Below are positions 33,357 through 44,109 of a DNA stretch of 64,000 nt, one piece after another; position 1 is the first letter of the stretch, and each line of letters opens with the position of its first letter. Position numbers and translations under genes: made by a program. The stretch is from Ophioderma brevispina. Lineage: Eukaryota; Echinodermata; Ophiuroidea; Amphilepidida; Ophiodermatidae. The notes beneath the pieces are model-generated. The model saw nothing but the letters and a program-made list of their open reading frames with translations, was not told the DNA's origin and did no database searches. Location of the stretch: assembly GCA_023653785.1 (NCBI GenBank), contig JAMKCH010019712.1, positions 62,001 to 126,000 of the forward strand. The letters are read 5' to 3'.

Positions 33357-36123
33357 GAATGGAACGGAACCTTTCATACTCCTGAAACAGAAGTTTTTGA
33401 CGAGCTTTGTGAAAATGTCCCTGAGCTCTTTTCTTCAAGGCCTGATAACGAATTGCCAACAGCTGCCGATTTTTTTCTTTGTGATTCAACACCAACTCAA
33501 ATTCAGCAATATCAACCACAAACGGTCACCAAGACACCAAGTCACATCAATCCTATTGCTCCAGTTGCCGCATTTAACCGTTCCGAGAGTACAGATAGCG
33601 GATTTCCAGATACACCATCTTCAGCTAAGGAATTTTTTCCAATGTTAACATTAGCTGAGGATGATGATGTATTTGAGAGCCACCTACTTTCATCTGAGAA
33701 CAATAAGATGAAAGACAATCCTATGGCGATTGATATACATTCTCTTTTTAATCCCAATCATATGGGTTCATCTGTGTCTGTATCGTCTCATATGAAATTA
33801 GCGCAAAATCCAGGTGACAAACTGCCGATATTACAGCGCAAAACACAGGTCGAAACCACAGCAAAAACGTCCCCAACATTAGGTCATACTCCACGTTCTT
33901 CGCTTTCAGTAGGTGATGATCCTTATTTCAAAATGTCTCGCCTTCCCACTCAGCAAGAGAAACATCCAAACACGATGCGACCACATCATGGCAGTATCAC
34001 AATAGACCCAGTCTCCGAGCAGCCACTGATGCCTAATTCAATATTAAACACTCAATCTATTCTTACTACTTCTGATAATTACGCAAAAATGTCACAAATT
34101 CCACATTTAGCAACTATGCCTAATACCAATCAGACCGATCGGAAACAAGTCGAAATTATCCCTCAGGTACAGAGTCTACCGTTTGAGGGCGCATCAACGA
34201 AAAGAGTTGAATTTGACCCTTACTCAAAGATGTCCCAACTGCCGACTTTTCATTTATCTGAGCACGAACAACAGCAACAAATCAAAGAAAATACTCCCAA
34301 CATCTTAGAACTTTCAAAGTCAGCCGATAAAACTGAAATTAACAGAAATACTCCCCCTCCAGTTTCACATGCATTAAGCCATATTCCCAGCTTACAATGT
34401 GAGCGTGTAGGGAATCCATCATCCTTTAACAAAACTGTAAGAAAAAGCAATTCCGACCCTTACTCAAAGATGTCCGCTCTACCGCATTTCATGACAGCTA
34501 AACCCAAAGTAAAACAAAATTATCAAAGTATGTATCAAGATTCCAGGCCACCTTGCGGTACCGGGACTTTCCCACAAAATTCACCAAACCCAAATACATC
34601 AGAACAGATTCCAGACACTCACCTTGGTCAAGCGAGACACATAGCCTTAAAACATGCTTCAGGAGGAGTAAATAATCCCCCAGTTGGCAATCTATCTCAT
34701 CAAAGCATACGAAAACCAGATTCTGATCCTTACTCCAAATGTCTCAACTTTCAAATCTCGTCACAGTTGAACAGCAAGTCAAACACATAGACCGTAGTAT
34801 TTCACATGGATTAAGGTCACCTATAGGAACTGCGAGTGATGCACAAAGGTCACAGACTCCAAAAGCATCACAGAATGTTCCAATGATGCACCTTAACGAA
34901 GAAAGAAATGTAAGCTCAGAAAATGTTCCTCGGGCAGGGAGTCGACCTCTCCAAAACACAATAATGAAAAAACCTACTCCAAACCCTTACTCAAAAGTTT
35001 CACAACTTCCCAATTTTCTGACAGCTCCACAAGTCAAACATGATGGTCAAAGTATTTCCCAAAACTCAAGATCATCCATCGAAACTGGGACGTATGTAGA
35101 AAGTTCACAAATGCGAAATGTATCAGAGGATGTTGCGATCACTCGTAGTTCAGACAATATTTCCCTGGCTGGGAATCCACCTTCCCAAAATTTAAGAAAA
35201 CCCGATTCGGACCTTACTCAAAAATGTCACAACTTCCAAATTTTCTGACCGCTGCACAACAGAGGAATCCATCGCCCCAAAACACAAGAATAAGACAATC
35301 AAATTCAGATCCTTACGCAAAAATGTCACAACTTCCAAATTTTCTGAGAGCTAAAAAGGATGAGACGGAACACGAAAAGGACACTTCCCAATCTTCCAAG
35401 ACACCCTTAGAAACCAAGACTCAAGCGAAAATAATTTCAGACCCATCAGGTTCTCCCAGCTTGGCCGTCAACCAATGGCAAGACAGAGTAACTTGTCCTG
35501 GTGTGCAAAAGCCATCACTTCCACTGCCACTTCCTAGTTCCAATCCTTACTCGAAGATATCGGAACTTCCAAATTTTCAAAAACGTAACCAACCAGTGAA
35601 GTCCAAATGTGCAGCTGACCATTTCAATTCAGTATCGGAAACTTCAATTCCAGATCCGTCAAAGGCTACTTCCGACAGGCATAACGACATTCAAAGCACC
35701 GCAAACGATAGAACTCTTTCTGATTTCGGAGGAATTCAAATTCAACAATATACACCTTCGTGTTCTGTGCCGCGAGAGGACTCTTCCTTAAATTACACAC
35801 AGTCACACCCAGGTTCTATGAAATGTCAGGCTCTTTCATCTATCTCTAATAAAGCAGTTGCTCCCTACGTAAAGTTTTCCGAGCTTCCACTTTTGTCCAC
35901 AAATAATTCAAAAGGGCAAGAGAATAATGAGAATAGTATATGTTTTGAAAAAGCGATGGGTTCCTCGGAATTATCGGAAAATGGCACACAAAGTAAACAA
36001 GGCAACAAAGTCCCATCAGGATCTTCTTACACGGTCACCAATCAACTAACAATGGGATCAAATCATAGTGACTTCTCAAATCCCTACCTAAAGTTGGCTC
36101 AGCTCTCCACACATCAACATTGA
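33357..36123 (+). CDS. Gene 1 terminal exon: giant phosphotyrosine-repeat cytoplasmic tail
   Basis: A T-rich tract and ttttag precede 33357; entry phase 0 matches 31513; stop TGA at 36121-36123. Three long open stretches in different frames (33357-34738, about 34739-35211, about 35212-36123) together encode about 920 residues, against about 277 for the human gp130 tail. Low complexity, Ser/Pro/Gln/Asn-rich, no folded domain. Features: YQPQ at 33510-33521 (STAT3-type YxxQ), a DSG-F-P-D-T-P-S element at 33594-33620, then eleven tyrosine modules (see 33915-36093). The frames are linked by two single-base losses, one in an A-run (34737-34739), one in a C-run (35212-35213), each inside a module. 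Open frames and modules persist after each, so sequencing indels or very recent mutations are likelier than an old pseudogene. If real, translation would stop at 34788-34790 after four complete modules. Confidence 0.92.
33915..36093 (+). repeat. Eleven-copy tyrosine module PY-x-K-hydrophobic-[SA]-x-L-P
   Basis: Within the tail, Tyr codons at 33924 (PYFKMSRLP), 34080 (NYAKMSQIP), 34221 (PYSKMSQLP), 34461 (PYSKMSALP), 34731 (PYSK then frameshift, then MSQLS), 34988 (PYSKVSQLP), 35215 (PYSKMSQLP, reached after a frameshift), 35314 (PYAKMSQLP), 35548 (PYSKISELP), 35866 (PYVKFSELP) and 36085 (PYLKLAQLS). Most are preceded by SD or SN. Spacing is irregular (99 to 333 bases) and the linkers differ, so this is not a simple tandem repeat. 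Six copies fit YxxM, the PI3K p85 SH2 consensus; YSx[MVI] also resembles the gp130 SHP2/SOCS3 site. The partner is unknown. Confidence 0.93.
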
Positions 36124-36146
36124 TGTAACTTCTTAAATCAAAATTA

Positions 36147-36478
36147 AAGGTACAACGAGGGATTTCACATAAACGGTGTCCCTAAAAATGTGAAAATTCT
36201 GATTTTTTGAACTATTGTAAAGCTTTCTATCAAAAGTATTCACATGTGAAATGATTAAGCTGAGAATTATTTCTTCGTACAAAAATTGTTAAATTTCTAA
36301 TTTACTATAGGAGCAAATAAGTCTATGTTTTATATTGAAATTAAGCAAATAGAAATCGCATTTTGTTTTCACTTTCAAGGCATTTCTGTAGCCGAATGCA
36401 AGGCAAAATGGGTGTCTTATATGAAAACGCAATATATGATACAATATATGGATGCCCCAAAATCTCTCATTGCACCTT
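36147..36478. mobile_element. MITE family M1, complete copy
   Basis: Terminal inverted repeats aaaggtacaacgagggattt (left) and aatctctcattgcacctt (right). The 332-bp interior is AT-rich and non-coding. Starts about 24 bp after the stop codon of gene 1, so it is probably in its 3' UTR. Confidence 0.82.
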
Positions 36479-38374
36479 CAATGAGCACTCTTAGACAGAG
36501 CTGGGAATCTACGCAAATCTGGGAACCAAATTTGAACAATTTAGTTCCTGCCCGGGTTCAATTAGTAATTTAGACCGAGTATTTCGCGCTGCGTATTTAC
36601 GTTATTTGGGGGTTAATTCGCTCGTATCATACCTAGTTTGCTATATTCGCGCGCGCCTGCCAACATTGCGTTTCGTTGTGTATGTATACGTTCTTTGCGT
36701 TCAACGGGTTTTTCGATTTTTATCACTGGGTGATGGCAATTCTTTCTTGTTGTATTTAAGCCATAAGCATCCAGAAATTATGTTAAAGATTACTTTTCCT
36801 TATAAATATGTTTGAGAATGAGAATAGTGGGATTTTTATGAACCCTGAAATCAGTTGTTTCCGCTAATTGTCTACCTATTTATACCGCATCTTCTGACAT
36901 TGACATGTGTGGCGATATTGCGTTAGGGCACATAGTGTCCCTCTCCCCTTGACCTCAAATGACCCATGACAAATATAATTTTCTGAATGTAATGTGACCT
37001 TTGACCTTTAAGTGGTGGTAGTCATTGTATGTAACGTATGTTACTCATATACAAAGGCTAATTAAATACAATGTTTTCAGTAACCACTTACATGATTTGT
37101 TTCATTTGCCCGTAATTTGTCCGCTTGTCCCTGTATAAATGAAGTGGTAAATACATGTTGAAAACCATTGTTTTGTTAAAACATAATTAATTTGTCTATT
37201 CTTAACTTAAACCTATCATAGTTTAACATTTTGTATCTTTTGGCTTGGGAGACAAACACAGACAAAATTTACCGTCTTTTTGTCAAAAATCGGCGAGCGC
37301 AATAAAAATCAATGGTTTACACCTTATTTTTCAGGTCGAGTAATATTTCTAAATAGTTAGTCTTGACATGTGACGAGTTCCGTTTGAAATATCCAATCTG
37401 TAAAGGTTTTAAAGTTAGGGTCCATAAGGACCCCCTTGACAAACAACGGGCGTGCCAGACCCGTTGACCATTTCTGTGTAAACATGTACTTCTATAGTAG
37501 GATTTTTTATTCCTTTCAGTTCTTAAAGTTTTGGGGGGCGTGTCGAGATTCGATTCTTTCTGAAGGTTTAATACTTACACAATCAACAATAGAGATTCGA
37601 TTCACGATCGTCAGATACGATAAGGCATAATTAAAAAATGTCCCTTTTCTCACGAAGAAAAATATACAATACAAGCACTTAATAAATTCCAAACACCAAA
37701 CCGTAACACACTCTGGCAGCCTCAGTAATGTATTAGAAATGTATCCGATTTGCATTTATTCGTCTGTTCCATAATAGTATTTGACAGCTTGGTCCAATCA
37801 TTTGGACTTTCTAGTTTTGTCACTCATAACAAACTACAATATTATGTGGCCTATCCTCCTCTTCACCAGCCTCAATGTACATGACACTTAATCCGTTCTT
37901 TGATTGACGCCAAACAAGGAATCGATAGCGTGTCCTTCAGATTTAATAGGCAATCTATTCATTGAATCTGGTAGGACGCCGTTACAATTCGATCAAAACT
38001 TCATGTAAAACTGGGTTAAAGCATCATATTTGTTTTGAACAAAGTTGAACATGTCCAGCTGTTATTTTTTTTTTTATAATACACGGCTTTTAGTTTGGGG
38101 GGGGGGGGGGGATCTCAATCACATCTCTCCAATGAATTCTTACCATCGACATATGCGTTTTTTACCTGACATGAATAACGCACTCAGACTATAATTAGGT
38201 ACCAATGGATCGCTATGCTCGATCCTCCTCTTTCTCATGATCAAAAACCCAATGCATACCTACTATGCGTTATCAGTCCGCAAAAATTCAATTTGTACTA
38301 AATAGTAATAAAGATTTACATGTGTTTTGCTTGCATCTAAAAGTGTCATAACTAGTTTATATATACAGAGAGTT
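36479..38374. other. Gene 1 3' flank; possible polyadenylation signal at 37301
   Basis: No coding signal. The first canonical AATAAA I see after the stop is at 37301-37306, about 1.2 kb downstream; ATTAAA variants occur earlier. Nothing else recognised. Confidence 0.4.
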
Positions 38375-38678
38375 TTAAAGGTCTCAGGAAATTCAAATAG
38401 AATTGAATGTGGTTTGTGTCAAGTCTACAAGGAGGGACTAGAAAGTATTCAATAATTGGGTTGGTGATGACATCATTAGTGAAACTATTGATTTTTCAGA
38501 GAGTAATAGAAAATTCCAGGTGACTAGTGTGAATCTATTCATGACACTGACTGAAAATCAATAGTTTCACTAATGATGTCACTAGTAGTGTATTCTTTTT
38601 TCTGGCCCTGTTTATTGGAATGGAATGTCCCGGAAAGATTTGTAGTAGGTTTATCATCTCATTTCCTGGGACCTTTAA
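38375..38678. mobile_element. MITE with nested inverted repeat
   Basis: Outer ends ttaaaggtctcaggaaat and atttcctgggacctttaa are inverted. Inside, gatgacatcattagtgaaac...tattgattttcag and its reverse complement (38465-38503 and 38548-38583) form a second hairpin. Non-coding. Confidence 0.85.
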
Positions 38679-38740
38679 TGCCACACTATGCAGAATATTT
38701 TAAAGGTTCTCTGCACTGCAAAAACGCGTTGTTTAAACAA

Positions 38741-38793
38741 GTTGTTTAACGGGTGAACTGAACAACGTTTGTTCAGTTCACCCGTTAAACAAC
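38741..38793. repeat. Perfect 25-bp-arm palindrome
   Basis: gttgtttaacgggtgaactg (38741 onward, 25 bp in all) is exactly inverted at 38769-38793, with a 3-bp gap. Flanking gtttaaac words extend it imperfectly. Confidence 0.92.
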
Positions 38794-39099
38794 GTTTAAA
38801 CTTTTAAACAACTTTATATAATGTATTACTAGATGACATAAATCTCATATATCTCATATTAATGAGACATTTTAAGTTCACCTACTTCTATACAGCTTTA
38901 TTTTCCAAATTTTGACATTACGCAACCTTAGGATTAAAGTTGTTCTAACTTCATTAGCTGTGTTATCTCAAATTTATTCATCCCTTTATTTCTTCATTTG
39001 AAAATAAATGCTGTTTTCTTTAGGAATCACGAGTGTGTATGATGTTTAAAATACTTGTATATTGTTTACATTATATCTATTTTTACGATAATCTGAAGA

Positions 39100-39236
39100 C
39101 TTACTGTATTTTGCGAAACGAAACGAAACTCCCATTGGTTTACACGCTTTATTCCGTCATGCATACATAACGTGCTTAACGGAATAAAACGTGTAATCCA
39201 ATGAGCGTTTCGTTTCGTTTCGCAAAATACAGTAAG
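39100..39236. mobile_element. Fold-back MITE, 137 bp
   Basis: Left cttactgtattttgcgaaac... and right ...gtttcgcaaaatacagtaag are perfect inverse ends. The arms continue through gaaacgaaac and cattgg...acacg...tttattccg with few mismatches, so almost the whole element is a hairpin. Confidence 0.92.
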
Positions 39237-39432
39237 CCTAATCTGAATAAATGTCACATTCGCATTGGACGTGTGAAATTAGCATTTTGACATAAGGCCG
39301 CTAATGAAGTTAGAACAATTTAATCCTAAGGTAGCGATTAACTATAAGGTGCAAACTTGGGTTCTCTATACAGTATTTCTAAAACATTCATGGTGCAAGA
39401 GTGTTATATATAATAGGATAACAGGAGGTAAA

Positions 39433-40160
39433 GTGATGACGTCATCTGTTTCGTAACTGGTTCACGCAGCATATACGACAAAATGTCATGAAAATAACTA
39501 ATGCGTGAACCACTTACCAAGCAAATGACGCCACACCTTACACCTAATGTAATGTAGTCTTCAAGTTGTATAGTGATGACGTTATTTGCTTGGCAACTGG
39601 TTCACATTTGGTTTAAGTAGAGTTGAATGCTTGGAAAGAAGCAGTTGTTCCTGCAAGATCAGATGCGTGAACTAGTTGTCAAGGAAATGACGTCACATTT
39701 TATACCCATTGACCTTTTGTGCATTCAAATGAAATCGCAACTTAGATCAAAGTACGTCATATCTGCTAGTATGAACATATGACATACTTTGATCCCAATT
39801 AGCCATTTGTGCATTTCCCGTAGTGCATTGCGATGGTGAGTAAATTACGTCACACGCGGCATCTGTTCGCTTACTCGTTCTGGTACGCATGCGCATTGGA
39901 TATTTAACAGATAAACAAGATTGTGCGTGTGATGTCATTGCTTGCTAACTGGTTCACGCCCTGAGTATATTTCTCCTCTACAGGTATCGTCACTCAATTA
40001 GCGTGAAGCAGTTAACAAGTAAATGACGCCACTATTGACCACTTTTGTGATCCCGCCAAACCTGTAAATAATTGACATCATTCGTATGGCATTCATTCAC
40101 ACCTGTCTTATTTCACTTTTAGTAGTAATTTGTGTGAATCGTACAAACAGATGACGTCAC
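39433..40160. repeat. Alternating inverted array of CRE-containing ~33-bp units
   Basis: Unit: gtgatgacgtcatttgcttg...aactggttcacgc. Forward copies at 39433-39467, 39573-39605, 39927-39959; inverted copies at 39503-39534, 39665-39696, 40001-40032 and a degenerate one at 40131-40160. They strictly alternate, forming successive hairpins with differing loops. Several contain TGACGTCA or one-base variants. A further palindrome (gatcaaagtacgtcatat ... atatgacatactttgatc) lies at 39747-39794. Non-coding. Confidence 0.88.
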
Positions 40161-40385
40161 ATTTAAAAAAAATGGCACCACACGGCTTTAAGGTGACGAT
40201 GTTCTAAAATTGGCTGTTGGTTAATGCGCTGAAAAGTTCACATTTTACCAGTACTATCCCATAAATTTGCGAGAGCAACTTTTCAAGCAAGGAATGTGCG
40301 TCAAAGTCTGGTATTCAATACCATCATTGTCACGTTCTCACACAGGAACTACCAGCCATGTTAATGAATAAATGATATTCATTGA

Positions 40386-40634
40386 TGGGACATTTCGTGA
40401 TCTAAACACCTTCTTTTCGTTTATGGTTCAACAAATTGCATCAATTAATGCCTATTTGAAAAAAGTCATTATCGTCGTGCATTTTGGTGTTATCCATAAG
40501 AACCATATTCACAAGTGTCACATTTTTGCAAAGATGATCGAACCTCCGCATACAATTAGGCACAAAATCATTTCTTTTTATAAGAACTCTTTTGAGACAA
40601 CTAGGAGGGCGAGTCTATGGATCACGAAATGTCC
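40386..40634. mobile_element. MITE family M3 (TTCGTGATC ends)
   Basis: Perfect 16-bp terminal inverted repeats gggacatttcgtgatc and gatcacgaaatgtccc. 249 bp, non-coding although open in one frame. The ends resemble those of family M2, so the families may share a transposase. Confidence 0.88.
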
Positions 40635-40660
40635 CTTAACCAGCGCTGTTGTCATTTAGA

Positions 40661-42540
40661 TCACATGCAAATTCGGTAGAGTGATAGATGTTATAGTATG
40701 TGGAAAAGAATTGAATAAAATAGCAATACCATAAATTGTTGTGTACTGTACAACTTTTTCTCAGAAAGTATTCTTATTATTTTAATTTTATTTGGGAATA
40801 ATAAAAGACACTAAGTTTGATGGAGACTGACCTTTGACTTCATTTCCCAGTCACGTTCACAGGGTCAATTTTGAAATTGTTTCATGCCCTGAAAACAAGC
40901 TGGTCAAACACAGACAGCACTAACATAAAAGTAGTGGGTTTAGTCCAGTGTCAAGATTGGCAATATCTAGACAAGCTTTAAGTTATTCATAAATTTGTCC
41001 AACATGCTTGCCTGATATTCAAAAGCTTAGTTAAAGTAATTAAAAGCTGACTCATAAATTTCCCGAGGAAAGCGCAATTAATTTTTTAACAAATATTGTT
41101 GTATGCATACACATAATGTTTGTCCACATACTACATCAAATAATATGTGAAATAGCTACACTCAAAATCGACGTCCTTTATATCCCGAACGTCCTATAGA
41201 GGAAAATCTGAGGATCACCGCAAAAAAGGGAGGTAGCGTTATTTTTCTTTTTAGATCTAGGGTCAATTTCCCCCCTAACCCAAGGCAGGGGTCCGCTCCG
41301 TAATTGTTTTTCAAAAGTGCGTTCAAATTCAGTTAAAGGACGTTAGGGATATAGAAAAATCACAACTTTGTTATGAAATTCCTGATCCGAATTGTTTAAT
41401 TATACACATGTACCCTATGGTACTCTTAAACTACACAATAAACATGATAAGGTTTACTCCCTCAAAATGTAAAATTCCGATTCATCTCAAACTCTGGAAT
41501 TGAGTAGTTTAGCTAACTATTTTCTATTGTAGTTGACTACGTTTAAATGATACATATTTCTATTTAAGATAATAAATCTCCGAGTCTGCCTTTGATCCGG
41601 CAGGACTTATTAATGGCAGCGGGACATTAGCCCAGCCAGTTCATTATTTGGTTAGTTCGGACTAGCTTTATATTATTCAGACTGACGATTTAAGTTTTCT
41701 GTACACACGATTTAAAGTTAACAATAAGTTAATAAATCAAATTTTTTGGTAGGAATTGCATTGGTTGCCATGGAAACTATTATAGATTTTACCAATACTC
41801 GAATTGGTATAAATCCGCCATTTTCACCGATGAGGTCCGTTTTTGATCGCTGTTGGGGCCCTTGCCTAGCCTTTTGGTTTTCCGAACCCTACTCGCTCTT
41901 GAAAACTTCCCCGCGCGCCGCGAGTACAACGCATTGAAAATCCGTTGGGTTAAAGTCGTATGTATCGCAGATTTTGTGAAACTTATCTCCCAATTGATCA
42001 AGTTGTAACTTTAAAATCGAAACTTTGCAACCAAAACGAATTTTGTTTTCTATTAACTACCACATAATTATTGTGATCATGATTATTTTCTATGAACGCT
42101 TCCTTTGTCCTACCAAGTAGAAACTAGCCTTAATAACTTTTACATTCATTATTATCTAAACCGTAAAATCAAATGAAAGTGACTTTCAACATTCTGATTC
42201 AAATCAATGAAGTGAAAGAAATTAACACGTGCCGCATAATGAGGAAGTCTTCAAAACATACAATTAAGACAAAAAAAACAGGCAGCTGCGTGCATTTTAG
42301 TTTCCATCGCGTTATATAGTTCGTATATTGATATTAGGGATAAAAAAGCAATGTATATGAAATAATATCATATACCAATGCTACATGTTTTGTGTGTTTG
42401 ACCTATTAATTAATTGGAAAAGTGATGGGCACGTGTTACATTTGTTCAATTTACCATTGATGCCTCGAAACTATATACCATTTTTATGAAAACATCATGT
42501 GAATGCACTAAAGTGCAACGATCCTTAAGCTTGGGACCAG
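40661..42540. other. Intergenic; repeat R4 copy 2 at 41262-41350
   Basis: No gene. 41262-41350 repeats 20030-20115 (caatttcccccctaaccc, caggggtccgctccgtaatt). Nothing else recognised. Confidence 0.5.
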
Positions 42541-43763
42541 TCGCGTGACCAGGACCGATATCCGCTCTCAATGCAATTTGCCTTTCTTGTGACAATTTTG
42601 TGGCAAAATCCCTGGTGTTCGCCCTACACTCATTTTAAACAGAAATACATTATTTGGGAAACTTATGGGCCCCCTCTTTTTGTTTCGTTTCGTGGCCCGT
42701 ACCGTATCAAATATTGGTGTGTCAAACTTTCAATGTTGAAAAAATTGACTTATGTCATTTTGGGCATGGTATCATATAAAATATTCCGCGATAAGCGGTC
42801 AAGGACAAAACGCTTCTTCTACTACTTACAGGTGGGTGCCCGTTCTCACTTTACTCTATCAAATTGAGGTTTGGTATCAGAAGAGAGTTAATATTTTTCG
42901 CATTACCCCAGTGAAATTCTACGGCCAGGAAATGTGTCCTTTTGATGTTATGAACAAAAACGTCTCCAAATGTGGTATACCGTTTATTAACACACATGCT
43001 GCCATGGGCCAAGTACACAATTTTTCTTGTACTATCCAAACGCCTGGACAGATTTCACTCAAAATTTTGATGATGCTTCTATGTGTGATTAGAAAACGTC
43101 ATATGAAAAATCGGACCATGCTTGCACCTTTAAATGAATGCCCTCAAACTAATGCAGTCACGAAGATTCTTTTGGATGGAAAGGTCTATATTGGGCATTA
43201 GAAACAGAAGAGTTAAGATGTTGTGATAAAGCCACCATTATACTTTTTCAACAGAAATAATGCGTATAGTTTAGGAATAGGGGTTGAAGGTCATCAAATA
43301 TAATTGAGGTAATTGAATCAACACAGAGAAAATAATTGCACATAATTTACACAAGTTATGTAAAATTTACACAGATTATGTAAAAGTAGAACTCTAAAAT
43401 AATTAGGTAAATGGGATTACCTGATTTAAGTAAATTTATACCTAAAATTTCAGTTATTTCCCTCATTATTACGAAGTTCTAGGTATTTCTAGATTTTTTC
43501 CTGTGTGAAGAAGCTTTGAATGTGTAAAGATTTATTAAATTTAGTGACAGGTGAAATATACGACGTGTTGGAATGTCTTCATCGTTTATCACTTACGATT
43601 TTTTTCCAAGTGACACGTTTTTTTCTGTATAACTGTATGAAGAGTATAAGGATTAGGATTAGATATAGGGTTGAGGGCAATGATTAGAGTTAGGATTTGG
43701 GGTTGAGTGTGTATTGGGGTAGCGGGCTACGATTACAGTTAGAGTTGTAGGAATTTAAATAAT
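42541..43763. other. Intergenic; unexplained open frame 42752-43201
   Basis: A 149-codon plus-strand frame with ordinary amino-acid composition but no domain I recognise and no convincing splice context. It may be a relic of a mobile element. 43325-43507 has aacacagagaaaat / attttttcctgtgtg inverse ends and may be a small MITE. Confidence 0.3.
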
Positions 43764-44109
43764 ATTAAAGGTGCATTTCGTGATTCCAGTTCCTTCTGTT
43801 TTATTAATTGTTCATAGATATTCTTGAGAAAAGCTTATTTACAAAATTTGAGTTGGTCCCGATCTTGCGGTTTTGTGTTATGAGTGATTGCTTGTTTCCC
43901 ACGGTCCCATAGGCCACTGTGCTGTAATTTCTGTCCGTTAACGGACAGAAAATAGAAAATTGCAAATTTCTTACAGCTACGGCCGAATTTGCACGTAATA
44001 TTAGGTACGCGTGGATTACTAAGGCTGACGGTTTAGATGATACAAAAATCTCAACTTTTTTAGGTAAGTCGGGGGGAACGAGGTTGTGATCAAGAAATGC
44101 CCCTTTAAT
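43764..44109. mobile_element. MITE family M2, copy 2
   Basis: Ends attaaaggtgcatttcgtga and agaaatgcccctttaat are inverted. Full-length relative of 28922-29262; internal gtccgttaacggac palindrome. Confidence 0.85.

Larger units (their letters stand above)
3985..36123 (+). other. Gene 1: gp130-like class I cytokine receptor, 3' part (gene-level entry)
   Basis: Gene-level summary of the exons listed separately below. Phases run 2-1 (3985), 1-0 (6932), 0-1 (16431, doubtful), one unseen 1-0 exon, 0-1 (18610), 1-1 (19319), 1-2 (20317), 2-1 (21287), 1-1 (21740), 1-1 (25816), decayed 1-1 (30049), 1-1 (30916), 1-0 (31365), 0-stop (33357). Junctions between adjacent visible exons are phase-compatible. 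The protein would be a type I membrane receptor with a cytokine-binding module, a stack of FN3 domains, one transmembrane helix, Box 1 for JAK binding and a very long phosphotyrosine-rich tail. Known family biology: ligand-induced dimerisation activates JAK, which phosphorylates tail tyrosines to recruit STATs. The N-terminal exons are upstream of the window or missed. A decayed FN3 exon and tail indels leave open whether this copy is fully functional. Confidence 0.85.

Noticed and set aside
34731..35220. Programmed -1 ribosomal frameshifting in the receptor tail
   Set aside because: Both shifts go the same way, but no slippery heptamer in the correct register or downstream structure is evident. 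Comparison with sister modules shows simple loss of one base in each case.
39433..40160. CRISPR-like array
   Set aside because: Units alternate in orientation, spacing is irregular, and the sequence is eukaryotic.
42752..43201. 149-codon frame as a host gene
   Set aside because: No recognisable domain, start context or splice partners; kept only as an unexplained segment.
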